Shown here: positions 22,609 to 33,814 of the stretch, one piece after another
How the letters are laid out: every line of letters begins with the position of its first letter
Position numbering within the stretch: position 1 is the first letter of the stretch
Assembly: GCA_037974665.1 (NCBI GenBank)
Contig: CM075770.1
Span: forward strand, 64,119,850 to 64,183,849
From: Ehretia macrophylla
Taxonomy: Eukaryota > Streptophyta > Magnoliopsida > Boraginales > Ehretiaceae
DNA: 64,000 bases
Direction of reading: 5' to 3'
Position numbers and translations under genes: made by a program
The notes under the pieces: generated by a model
The model's database searches: none
The model's input: the letters and a program-made list of their open reading frames with translations, nothing else
Told to the model about the DNA's origin: nothing

Positions 22609-23166
22609 CATTTCAATTTTTTTTGCCCGGGTTAGGGTTTACAAGATACTTTATCCACCAAACTTCTATTACCGAATCCCACGGAACATTAGGCAAGACA
22701 ACTTCGCTTCACATAGAGGTTGGGCCAACAAACCGAGGGCGTAGGGCTTGTGACCAGGTCTCCGTCGCTCCGGTGCCCATAACCTTTGATCCGTAAGGAG
22801 TTATGCGGCGCACAGCATACTGTTGCAAATCTCTCTGAGAGCTCTACGACTGGGGCAGCTAGCTTGCTCGCTATGCCCATTTTTGGAGCACAAAATTGAA
22901 CGTTTTTATCAGTTTCAGGCCACTTTTCTTCTTTTGCTTTGTTTTTTCGTCCCGAATGGTACGTCGTGAGCTATTAAAAGGAGGACAACCTTACTCGTGA
23001 GACATTAGAAGGCCCTACAATGCGTCGATATCACGTCTTGCGAGAATGCTGCATTGTTGAAGCGGATGGGTTGTCGTTAAGTCCATAAGGCCTTTTGAAT
23101 GGGATATCTCTCTAGGATGGGACTGTGAACCGTTAACAAATAAAGGAATTGTGCCCTCAACATGAC

Positions 23167-23284
23167 TGGCCCGATCATACCAGCACTAATGCACTGGATC
23201 CCATCAGAACTCCAAAGTTAAGTGTGCTTGGGCGAGAGTAGTACTAGGATGGGTGACCCCCTGGAAGTCCTCGTGTTGCACCCC
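23167..23284 (+). rRNA. 5S-30, 5S rRNA gene
   Basis: 118 nt; one G is lost after box C (CCTGGAAG). The 5' end is changed to TGGCCCGATC, which weakens pairing with the 3' end. Box A reads AAGTGTGC. Next gene at +674 bp; spacer haplotype A. Confidence 0.89.
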
Positions 23285-23840
23285 CTTTTCGATTTTTTTT
23301 CCCCTGGTTAGGGTTGCCTAGACACTTTATCCACCAAATTTATATTACTGAATGCCACGGAACATTGGGCAAGACAACTTTGCTTCACGTAGAGGTTGGG
23401 CCCGCAAACCGAGGGCGTAGAGCTTGTGACCAGGTCTCCTTCACTTTGGTCCCATAACTTTTGATCTGTAAGGAGTTACGCGGCGCACAGCATACCGTTG
23501 CAAAGCTCTTTGAGAGCTCTATGGCAGAGGCAGCCAACTTGCTCGCTGTGCCCTTTTTTGAAGCCCAAAATCGAACGTTTTCATTAGTTTTAGGCCACTT
23601 TTCTACATTTGCTCTATTTTTTGTCCCGGATCGTATGTCGTGAGTTGTTAAATGGACGAAAACCCTAGTCGTGGGACATTATAGGCCCCTACAACGCGTC
23701 GATATCATGTCTAGCGAGGATGCTGCGTTGTTGAAGCGGTTGGGTTGTCGTTAAGCCCATTGGGCCTTTTGAATGGGCCAACTCTCTAGAATGGGACTGT
23801 GAACCGTTAACACTTAAAGGCTTTGCGCCCTCAACATGAC

Positions 23841-23959
23841 GGGTGCGATCATACCAGCACTAATTCACAAGATCCCATCAGAACACCGAAGTTAAGCGTG
23901 CTTGGGCGAGAGTAGTACTAGGATGGGTGACCCCATGGGAAGTCCTCGTGTTGCACCCC
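23841..23959 (+). rRNA. 5S-31, 5S rRNA gene
   Basis: Full length. AATTCACAAGATC and GAACACCG in the 5' half; box A consensus; CCCATGGG after box C. The upstream region reads AACACTTAAAGGCTTTGC. C at -1. Next gene at +677 bp; spacer haplotype A. Confidence 0.92.
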
Positions 23960-24517
23960 CTTTTCAATTTTTTTTGCCCTGGTTAGGGTTGCCAAGATAC
24001 TTTATCCACCAAATTTCTATTACCAAATCCCACGGAACATTGGGCAAGACAACTTCGCTTCACGTAGAGGCTGGGCCCGCAAACCGAGGGCGTAGGGCTT
24101 GTGACTAGATCTCCGTCACTCCGGTGCCCATAACTTTTGATTCGAAAGGAGTTACGCGGTGCACAACATACTGTTGCAAAGCTCTCTAAGAGCTCTATGA
24201 CGGGGGTAGCTAGCTTACTCACTGTGCCCCTTTTTGAAGGCCAAAATCGAACGTTCTCATCAGTTTCAGGCCAGTTTTCTTCTTTTGCTATGTTTTTTCA
24301 TCCCGGATCGTACGTCGTTAGCTGTTAAAAGGATGACAACCTTACCCGCGGGACATTAGAGGGCCCTACAACGCATCGATATCACGTCTTGCGAGAATTT
24401 TGCGTTGTTGAAGCGGATGGGTTGTCTTTAAGCCCATTGGGCCTTTTGAATGGGCCATCTCTCTAGGATGGGACTTTGAATCGTTAACAAATAAAGGAAT
24501 TGTGGCCTCAACATGAT

Positions 24518-24635
24518 GGGTGCTATCATACTAACACTAGTGCACCGGATCCCATCAGAACTCCGAAGTTAAGCGTGCTTGGGCGAGAATAGTACTAGGA
24601 TGGGTGACGCCTTGGAAGTCCTCGTGTTGCACCCC
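24518..24635 (+). rRNA. 5S-32, 5S rRNA gene
   Basis: 118 nt; one base is lost near box C (GACGCCTTGGAAG). CTATCATACTAACACTAGTG is almost shared with 5S-46, a sister copy 27 kb away. Box A consensus; T at -1. Next gene at +676 bp; spacer haplotype A. Confidence 0.9.
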
Positions 24636-25193
24636 CTTATCAATTTTTTTTGCCCTGGTTAGGGTTGCCGAGATACTTTATCCACCAAATTTCTATTACC
24701 GAATCCCACGGAACATTGGGCAAGACAACTTCGCCTCACGTAGAGGCTGGGCCCGTAAACCGAATGCGTAGGGCTTGTGACAAAGTCTCCGTCACTCCGA
24801 TGCCTATAACTTTTGATCCGTAAGGTGTTACGTGGCGCATAGCATACCGTTGGAAAGGTCTCATAGAGCTCTATGGCGGGTGTAGCTAGCTTGCTCACTG
24901 TGCCCATTTTTTACGCCCAAAATCGAACGTTTTCATCAGTTTTAGGCCACTTTTCTTCTTTTGCTCTGTTTTTTCATCCCAGATCGTACATCATGACTTG
25001 TTAAAACGAAGACAACCCTAGTCGCGGGATATTAGAGGGCCCTAGAACTCGTCGATATCACGTATTGCGAGGATGCTGTGTTGTTGAAGCGGATAGGTTG
25101 TCGTTAAGCCCATTGGGCCTTTTGAATGGACCATCTCTCTAGGATGGGACTGTGAACCGTTAACACAAAAAGGAATTGTGCCCCCAACATGAC

Positions 25194-25312
25194 GGGTGCG
25201 ATCATACCAGCACTAATGTATTGGATCCCATCAAAACTCCGAAGTTAAGCATGCTTGGACGAGAGTAGTACTAGGATGGGTGAACCCTTGGGAAGTCCTC
25301 GTGTTGTACCCC
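25194..25312 (+). rRNA. 5S-33, 5S rRNA gene
   Basis: Full length. AATGTATTGG, CATCAAAACTCC, box A GCATGCTTGG, GTGAACCC in box C and TTGTACCCC. C at -1. Next gene at +677 bp; spacer haplotype B with private variants shared with the spacer of 5S-47. Confidence 0.9.
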
Positions 25313-25870
25313 CTTTTCCAATTTTTTTTGCTCCGGTTAGGATTGCCATGATACTTTATCCAGCATATTTCTATTATCGAATCCCACGGTAACTTGGGCA
25401 AGACAACTTCACTTCACATGGAGGCTGGCCCCACAAACCGAGGGCGTAGGGCTTTTGACCTGGTCTCCGTCGCTCTGGTGCTAATAACTTTTGATCCGTA
25501 AGGAGTTACGTGGCACACAGCATACCGTTGCAAAGCTCTCTGACAGCTCTATGAAGGGGACAATGAGCTTGCTCGTTGTGCCATTTTTAGAGCCAAAAAT
25601 CGAATGTTTTCATCAGTTTCAGGTAATTTTTCTTCTTTTGCTATGTTTTTCCGTCGCGGATCGTACGTCGTGTGCTATTAAAAGGACGACAACCTTTCTC
25701 GCAGGACATTAGACAACCCTACAACGCGTCGATATCACGTCTTGCGAGGATGCTGCGTTGTTGAAGCTAATGGGTTGTCGTTAAGCCCATTGGGCCATTT
25801 GAATGGGCCATCTCTCTAGGATGGGACTGTGAACCGTTACCAAATAAATGAATTGTGCCATCAACATGAC

Positions 25871-25990
25871 GGGTGCGATCATACCAGCACTAATGCACCG
25901 GATCCCATCAGAACTCCGAAGTTAAGCGTGCTTAGGCGAGGGTAGTACTAGGATGGGTGACCCCCTTGGAAGTCCTCGTGTAGCGACCCC
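25871..25990 (+). rRNA. 5S-34, 5S rRNA gene
   Basis: 120 nt; one extra base near the 3' end (TAGCGACCCC). The first 60 nt are consensus. CTTAGGCGAGGG and CCCTTGGAAG are the other changes. C at -1. Next gene at +677 bp; spacer haplotype A. Confidence 0.91.
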
Positions 25991-26547
25991 TTTTCAATTT
26001 TTTTTGCCCTGGTTAGGGTTGCCAAGATACTTTATCCACCAAATTTCTTTTACCGAAACCCACGAAACATTGGGCAAGACAACTTCACTTCATGTAGAGG
26101 CTGAGCATGTAAACCGAGGGCGTAGGGCTTGTGACTAGGCCTCCGTCGCTCCAGTGCCCATAACTTTTGATCCGTAAGGAGTTACGCGGCGTACAGCATA
26201 CCGTTGCAAAGCTCTCTCAGAGTTCTACGACGGGAGCAGCGAGCAAGCTCGCTGTGCCCGTTTTTGGAGACCAAAATCGAACGTTTTCAACAGTTTCAGG
26301 CCACTTTTCTTCTTTTGCCCTATTTTTCCGTCCCGGATTGTACGTCGTGAGCTGTTAAAAGGACGACAACCTGACTCGCAGGACTTTAGAGGGCCCTATA
26401 ATGAGTTGATATCACGTCCTGCGAGGATGCTGCGTTGTTGAAGCGGATGGGTTGTCGTTAAGCCCATTAGGCCTTTTGAATGGGCCATCTCTCTAGGATG
26501 GGACTGTGAACCGTTAACACATAAAGAAATTGTGGCCTCAATATGAC

Positions 26548-26666
26548 GGGTGCGATCATACCAGCACTAATGCACTGGATCCCATCAAAACTCCGAAGTT
26601 AAGTGTGCTTGGGCGAGAGTAAGACTAGGATGGGTGACCCCCTGGGAAGTCCTCACGTTGCACTCC
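26548..26666 (+). rRNA. 5S-35, 5S rRNA gene
   Basis: Full length. CATCAAAACTCC, box A AAGTGTGC, GAGTAAGACTAGG and TTGCACTCC differ. C at -1. Next gene at +677 bp; spacer haplotype B with the rare GCTCCAGTTTGTGTTGCC shared with 5S-51. Confidence 0.91.
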
Positions 26667-27224
26667 CTTTTTCAATTTTTTTTGCTCCAGTTTGTGTTGC
26701 CAAGATACTTTATCTACCACATTTCTATTATCGAATCCCACGGCACCTTGGGCAAGACAACTTCGCTTCACTTAGAGGCTGGGCCCACAAACCGAGGGCG
26801 TGATGCTTGTGACAAGGTCTCCGTCACTTCGATGCCCATAACTTTTGATCTGTAAGGAGTTATGCGGCGCGCAGCATACCGTTGCAAAGCTCTCCGACAG
26901 CTCTACGAAGGGGACAACGAGCTTGCTCGCTGTGCCCTTTTTGGAGCCCAAAATTGAACATTTTCATCAGTTTTAGGCCACTTTTCTTCTTTTGCTATGT
27001 TTTTCTGTCCCGGATCGTACGTCGTGAGCTGTTTAAAGGATGACAAACTTACTCGCGAGACATTAAAGGGCCCTACAACGCGTCGATATCACTTCTTGCG
27101 TGGATGCTGCGTTGTTGAAGCGGATGGGTTGTCGTTAAGCCCATTGGGCCTTTTGAATGGGCCATCTCTCTAGGCTGGGACTGTAAACCATTAACAAATA
27201 AAGGAATTGTACCCTCAACATGAC

Positions 27225-27343
27225 GGGTGTGATCATACCAGCACTAATGCACTGGATCCCATCAGAACTCCGAAGTTAAGTGTGCTTGGGCGAGGGTAGT
27301 ACTAGGATGGGTGACCCCCTGGGAAGTCCTCGTGTTGCACCCC
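27225..27343 (+). rRNA. 5S-36, 5S rRNA gene, near consensus
   Basis: Full length with about four changes (GGGTGTG, CACTGG, AAGTGTGC, GAGGGTAG); box C is consensus. C at -1. Its haplotype A spacer is interrupted by insertion B at 27465 and again by insertion C at 30362, so 5S-37 is its original neighbour. Confidence 0.92.
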
Positions 27344-27464
27344 CTTTTCAATTTTTTTTGCCCTGGTTAGGGTTGCCAAGCTACTTTATCCACCAAATCT
27401 CTATTACTGAATCCCACCGAACATTGAACAACACAACTTCACTTCACGTAGAGGCTGGGCCCGC

Positions 27465-30100
27465 TGTAACACCCCGATCCTTCTCGAGACCGGGAGTTCT
27501 ATCAATCGATCTAATCACAACCCAAACCAAACCCGGGCATAATTTTCAGGGAAAAACAGATGGAGTCTCCCCTGTTTCTAGGCGAAATGTAAAACCTGCG
27601 ATAGCATATATGTAGACCAATACCATGTCCAAATATTCAAAACCACCTCAAGGCCATCCGAGCCTCGGTTCTCAACAATTTAAACTCAGCAAATATACAT
27701 ACATTTCCAATTTAAAAGCTAACCTATCTCTTTTCATTTTTGTCAAGTGCATTCAACTAGACGATTAAACTATACTAAGCTACTGCATAAAATAAACTAT
27801 CATGCCATTCTAACTCTTTTCCTTTGGACATTACAGACATGCATTGAAGTTAAGCTATGCTAACTGATTACATAAACTAGCTTATCAATTCACCTCAGCT
27901 ACTTAGCTAAATTTAAATTACATTTCTTTTGACAATAAATACAAACAACATATGAACATACATCTTTACAAACTTCGACACTCAAGCCACATAGGCACGC
28001 AAGACAACTCTTCAGGCAACGAACTTTCACGAAATCACGAACTTTCCAGCTAACATGACATTTCTTGAAATGTGGTGGTGAGGAGTGAGTATACACAACA
28101 CGTATACTCAGTGAGGGCGAGACATATATCGAATTGGAGAGAAAGAAAGTCGTACAATGCAAATAAGATAGTTAAGCAATATAACTGATAAATAAGTAAT
28201 CAAGACAAACAATCAATACAATAAGCAATTACTGAAAGCATTAACACAACCATTCAAAGCTATACCACACTCTGAAGGCTATGGTTCACTCATACGAGCA
28301 ATGTACCATTTCACGAGCGATACATCAATCTCGAGCTTGATGTTGACAATGATGACAATAAGCGCGCAACCACCTTATAACACCAGTTTGGAATACCCTG
28401 GAAGTATCCATCAATCTACGACCTAAATCTCCCTGGGAGGCAACCCAAGCGAGAAGAGGGAATAGCTACGGAGCAAGAGCAACCAACACTGGCAACCCGA
28501 GGCTACCCAGAGAGGCCCATCACTCACGCGCTGACACTATGCAATGCAAGACTCGATACAAGGTGATAAACGAGCGATAGCACAACAATACAAAATAGAG
28601 GAGATAAACGAGATATCAAGCATTATCAACAATTGTTAAACATTTCAATCAATAATCAACTCTAACAAGCGTAATAAGCATTAACAAGCATTTACAATCA
28701 AACAAGTAACAAAAACAACACCAACTAACATTATCAAGCAATAACAAGTATTCTATAGGTATTATAAGCATTTTATAGGCAACATAAGAATTCTATAAGC
28801 AATATAAGCATTCTATAAGCAATATTCTATGAAAACATACAAAATCATGAAAATGACCCCAACTTACCAAACTCTACTACTTTAAAACAAGCCACGAGTT
28901 TTGGAAACCGACTTCACCAATCCTCCTAGGTCACTATAAGGCACGTCTAAAGACCCCGAAACCCTACTTAACCTTGGAATTCACGCAAAGTCCCGATTTC
29001 CCCCTTTGCTCGTTTGAACTACAACTATACTTACGAAACACCCAACCAACGCCATAATCGCACCAAAAGTACTTTCATGGCCTCCCGAAACAATGCCATC
29101 ACGCAAAATGAGAAAATGATAAACTCGACCTAAACGACCCCGACTTTTACCAAGGTGTTTTTCTCATTTTTTCCATTATGTAACCTAAACAAATCATGTA
29201 TTTAGGCATTCTAGCATACCTAGCACCTTTTCACATCAACAGACAGCATAACAACGCAAATTTATCATTTCAAGGGTTTACTATTCACAAAATACAATTT
29301 AACTAACAATTTATATTTCAATTTCAATATTCAACTGCATAAAATGTTAAAAAGCTATAAATACGTGTTCTACGATTGCTAGGGAACATACTTTAAGCAA
29401 TGAAACAGACAAAATAACAACCTACGATTAAATCACAAAAATTAAAGTTTATGTTCAATATTTTTAAATGTGCAAATAACGATGAAACCCTCACCTTAGA
29501 CGCTCCTAGACGCTAGGAAAACCACGCTGGATGCCTCGGAAACCACCCCGCACAAGCTCTCGCGAAGAAATTGAAGTTTGAAGTTGAAATGTTTTTTTTT
29601 TTCTTTTTCCTCCATGGTTTCAGCCATGGCCTTCTTTATTTCATGATTTTACTCTTTTGTTTCGTATTTCATACTTAAATAAAAGATGACAAATGGTCAA
29701 AGCTTCGGTCAACCCGCTAAACCAAAACAGCTATGCGCGACCTTACGAAAACGGCCATAACTTCTTCAAGAAAACTCCAATTCACGAACGGTTTAAAGCC
29801 TCAGAAACTAGGCTCATAGAGCTTTCCAACCATATATAATTTGCTACCTAACTCTTCCCCAATTGGTTCAGATTTAATTCCAAAGTTGACCCAAAATTTG
29901 ACTAACTTAACATTGCATTCTTTGATTTCTAATCCCAAGTTTGCCCTTTATTAAACATTTCAAAAATTTTAACCTTGTCCTAGTTGGTCATTGTAGATGA
30001 AAAGTCAACTAGTTTGGTCAAAGAAGGTGAAAGGTCAATAAAATGCAATTTAAATGAACTTTAAATGCTATTAAATATATGCCAGGTTCGGGGTATCACA
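27465..30100. mobile_element. Insertion B: 2.6-kb LTR-like element, probable solo LTR
   Basis: Begins TGTAACACCCCGATCC and ends GGTTCGGGGTATCACA, near-inverted ends of the TG...CA type known from plant Ty3/Gypsy LTRs. 5S spacer joins on both sides almost seamlessly (GGCCCGC, then CAAACCGAGG), with only one base repeated and no clear 5-bp duplication. No coding domain is visible. Short AT-rich repeats of the form TATAAGCAATATAAGC occupy about 28740-28830, and about 29750-29850 holds a CATAACTTCTTCAAG...GAGCTTTCCAAC module. A solo LTR formed by recombination is most likely. Strand and exact family are uncertain. Confidence 0.68.
28735..28835. repeat. Short AT-rich tandem repeats within insertion B
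   Basis: Four to five imperfect units with the core TATAAGCATTCTATAAGCAA, spaced about 20-25 bp. They lie inside the LTR-like element and have no visible coding role. Confidence 0.6.
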
Positions 30101-30361
30101 CAAACCGAGGGCGTAGGGTTTGTGACCAGGTCTCCGTCGCTCCAGTGCCCATAACTTTTGATCCGTAAGAAGTTACACGGCGCACAGCATACCGATGCAA
30201 AGCTCTCTGAGAGCTCTACGACGGGGGCAGCCAACTTGCTAGATGCGCCCATTTTTTGAGTCCAAAATTGAATGTTTTCATCAGTTTCAGGCCACTATTC
30301 TTCTTTTGCTCTGTTTTTCTGTCCCGAATCGTACGTCGTGAACTGTTAAAATGACGACAAC
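30101..30361 (+). repeat. 5S spacer fragment between insertions B and C (block 3)
   Basis: The middle part of a haplotype A spacer, from CAAACCGAGGGCG through the CATAACTTTTGATCCG and AGCTCTC/GAGAGCT motifs to AAAATGACGACAAC. It continues the spacer of 5S-36 and is followed directly by the Athila LTR. No gene is present. Confidence 0.92.
30357..30361 (+). repeat. Left target-site duplication of insertion C
   Basis: ACAAC, repeated at 41471-41475. The target is GGACGACAACCTTACTC of the spacer. Confidence 0.9.
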
Positions 30362-32046
30362 TGATGCGATCGGGTTGTGCGTTAAAATGTGCGCAAAATA
30401 ACCAAGTTAAAATACCCGCAAGTGCACGGATCTTTGTAGTGTAGTGTGCTCTGACAGCGGAATCGTACCACAGGGAAGCTCGCTAGTTTAAGTTATTGAA
30501 GTAGTGTGAAAGTGTTAAAGCGCTTAAGTGACAAATCGCAAGGTAGGTTTGAGTAACGTGCGAGAAATGTAAACTAAATTAAACTAACTAAATTATCTAA
30601 GTTATACTAAGTATTAGTGGAATACGAGAGGTGGTGATCTAGGGGTTTGAACATGTAAATGAGGCAATCAATATAGGCTCGATATCTAGTTTATCTAATT
30701 CTGCAAGGGTTTAAGCTACAAGCATACACCCGGTTAAGCTAAAAGCTATAGACCTAGTTAATCTACTTAGCTTATTTTAACCAAGTACAACAAGGCAAAC
30801 TAAACTAAGGAATTAACCTTACAGATAGAAACTATGGTACAACCTATAGTTTCATGGAGTCTATGGTACAACCTATAGACTCACGATTAAAACAATTATA
30901 TGACACTAAAGTAATGCATTCATAATATTAACTACAAGTATAAAATTTATGAAGCGAAAGTAAAGCAATCATAACGTCTACTTAAAAGCATTACGTATGA
31001 AATACTTAATTAAAACAAGTCATACATTGCAATATGAATTGAATAAACTATATCCGAGACCAAATATTAAAATACGATCATTTACAATATTCACCCCTAG
31101 ATATCAATCTACTCAGACATAAATGAATACAAGTTATGTAAATAAAAGAGAGTCAAGAAAGGCTCCCCCATATTGACGAACGCGTATTTCTGATTCCCAA
31201 AATTTGAGCAGAGGTCCGACGCAAAATAGCTATTCGGGCGGAGCTAATTTCCCCTGTATAAGAACTATTAGAGATGAGTTTCCCCCGAATAAGAGCTTTC
31301 CAATTAAAAGCTATTCGGGCAGAACCTCCCCCGAATAATAACAACTTAGGTCGGACTTCCCCCTAAAAGTAGCTATTCGGGCAAAATTTCCCCGAATAAG
31401 AGCTACCTAGGCGGGACTTCCCCCGTATTCTACTACTACTTAATTAACTAAAACTAAAATTAAAACTAACTAGAATTAACTCGGAATTATATCAAAAATA
31501 TTGATAATACTCCAAAATTAACTCTAGAATTCTCAAAGGGTTGAAGCTCTATTTATAGGCAAAATTATGAAATAGTTTACTTTTTTTCGTTTGTTGACTT
31601 TGACCAGATTGTTGACCGCAGCATTTTTAGGCGTTTTTCACTGTTTTGACCCTCCAAACGATGGAATTTGGCTAAAATAACGCCGTGCACAGGACTAAAG
31701 TCTTGCTTTGTGCTCAGAATACTGTTTCTACCTGAAAAACTGATATGATTTGCCAAAAACGGACATGGGTCACTATTTGAGATCATCTGGGTCAATGTTC
31801 TGAGTCCGATTTCGTGCTAGTTTCTGCCAAGTTTCTTTTCTATGAGCTTCATTCTTCAACCGCTTCTCATGCTTTCCCATTCTTACTTCTTGACTTGTAA
31901 TTTGGATCATTTCGGGCCTGATTCTTCACTTTTCAGTATTTTCCTACATTGCATTGAAAGTATCAAATGGTTGCATTTATTCCAGAGTTAAGATGCAAAT
32001 GCAGTACAAATACCATGGTTTGAGTGCTGCAAATGTACTCACATCA
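30362..32046 (-). repeat. 3' LTR of the Athila element (left copy)
   Basis: 1685 bp, reading TGATGCGATCGG to ACTCACATCA on the + strand. Nearly identical in layout to the right copy. Contains a direct repeat of ATGGTACAACCTATAG about 34 bp apart near 30835-30880, and alternating CTATTCGGG and CCCCGAATA motifs around 31220-31420. Confidence 0.95.
31200..31430. repeat. Alternating CTATTCGGG / CCCCGAATA motifs in the left LTR
   Basis: About four copies of AGCTATTCGGGC alternate with CCCCGAATAAGAGCT-like complements at roughly 50-60 bp intervals, so neighbouring copies can pair. The same pattern is in the right LTR near 40640-40855. It may form stem-loops in the element RNA. Confidence 0.75.
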
Positions 32047-33814
32047 ACATCCACAAACTTAAACATTGCTTGGCCTCAAACAAGGCAGTTTTTAAAACAG
32101 ATGTAAAAGTGAATTTTTGCATAATTTTTACAAGTAAAAAACAGATGGAAAAATCTATCCTAAATTTTTGTCAAACACATTCCAAAAATAAATCATGAGA
32201 AATGCAATCTACTATCTTAAACCTATTCAGCAATTAATGATAAACATGATAAGAGAACCTTTTGCAAATTTTTCTCAAATAAGTACTCTTCTTGAAAATC
32301 GACTATTGATTGCTTCGAAATACATATTTAGAATTAAACTAAGCAGATTAAGTTCATACAATTCTCAACTTTCAAGTTATACAAACAGATTGGACCTTGA
32401 TATTCTTACCTACATTTGTAATCAAACTCTTGATCATGCCTTCACCCTTTAACATTTGCTAGAAATATAAAAGTACAACTAATAATACCTCTATATAGTG
32501 TTCAGTTTCCTTTGCTTTCTGAATATCCCATGTAGCGGGCTTTAAGGCCAACAATCCCCCGCCATTATGACTGAGGTTGCCAGGTTTCAAAGGGACCCCT
32601 ACGTGCCTTAATCACCTGAGATATCCAGGCTCGAAACTTTACACTATAGCACATATCCCAAATTACAATGTCTAGGATAGTGGTGCTTAGAGATTTACAA
32701 CATATTTATACCAAAAAGTTTATTCAACAATAAAGGTATGTACAACTCTTTTTTTTTCTTTTCTTTTTCTAATTTTTTCATTGTTTTCTTTGTTTTTTTT
32801 CTTTTTTTCTTTTTTTTTCCAGAGTATACATACACACATAATAACATAACATACTGTACAGACATGGCATAAGGGTTCAGGTTTCAATCACAAGAAGTTC
32901 TTATAACAAACGGTAATCCTATTTCAGTCCTTTCATAATCACATAACTATCAATTGAAGAAAAGAAGAACAACTAGGTTTACTCATGAATACAATCCCCT
33001 AAAGTTTTTCTTACAGAGTTTCCTCAGAGTTTTTCACAATACATAGCTAACAATAAAAGTTCTCAAATCATCTAAATCATCTTTCTTTAAATAAGTAAGA
33101 TAGCAAATACTCTTTCTCATGAACACAAATAGTGTATTTCTTGCATATTTTGAAAAAGATTTTCATGAAATACACGCACCCCTACATCGAAACTTTGCTT
33201 GTCCTCAAGCAAATAACAATGTAAGACAGTGAGAGTGTAATATGCAAGAAAGAATATAATAACAAATGCTACATCCCCAAAACTATGGTTTGCTTACTCT
33301 ACAGTGCATGTTGATCAGGTATAAAGGGAAATGTAGTAAAGAAAGATATCACCTGATGTGAAGCATTTTTATATTAATGTCAAAGCCTTTCTACTAACTT
33401 TTGCCAAAATATGTATCATTCTGCAATTAAATATTAGTAGACACAATATTTTACAGATTATCATCAATACAGCAAAAATAAAAGTTAGCTATACTAAAAA
33501 TAAAAATAGTCAAACAAATATATAGGGGAGAAATCACAAAGAAATATGGTCACAAAAAATAACTATTATATTAAGCAAATAATTTAACTACCCAAACCAT
33601 TTAACCTCTTTTCTGGGGTTCAAGAGTTATCTATAAATACATAAAAAAAGTAAATACATAGGACTAAAGAAATCATAAAATCACACAGACAAAGGAAAAT
33701 AAACACATATAAGCATTTTAAAAATCTAGGTTGCCTCCTAGTAGCGCTAAGTTTAACGTCTTCAGCCAAACGGTTGTGCTGAGTTGTAATGCCTTTAGCT
33801 TGGCAGAATCTCAT
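32047..33814 (-). other. Non-coding region between pol and the 3' LTR of the Athila element
   Basis: About 1.8 kb of AT-rich sequence on the 3' side of integrase, where many Athila elements carry an envelope-like reading frame. I see no such frame here. A T/C-rich stretch at about 32748-32822 is purine-rich on the element's sense strand. A typical polypurine tract next to the LTR is not clear. Confidence 0.75.

Larger units (their letters stand above)
14309..27464 (+). repeat. 5S rDNA tandem array, block 2 (5S-17 to 5S-36)
   Basis: Twenty genes with intervals of 674-678 bp, except 662 bp after 5S-19 and 5S-24 (both spacers lack the second TGGGCC box) and 571 bp after the truncated 5S-28. Haplotype A dominates, with B at 5S-17, -19, -23, -24, -33 and -35. 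Spacers contain only the terminator, the LTR-like middle part and the upstream promoter. The block ends inside the spacer of 5S-36 where insertion B starts. Confidence 0.95.

Noticed and set aside
27465-30100. Insertion B as another member of the A/D family
   Set aside because: Its ends (TGTAACACCCCG, GGGGTATCACA) and body differ from A and D. Only short general LTR-type strings, such as the GAGTGAGT...CTCAGTGAG stretch, look alike.
32047-33814. Envelope-like gene of the Athila element
   Set aside because: Athila elements often have one between integrase and the 3' LTR, but no frame with a signal peptide or membrane segments is visible here.
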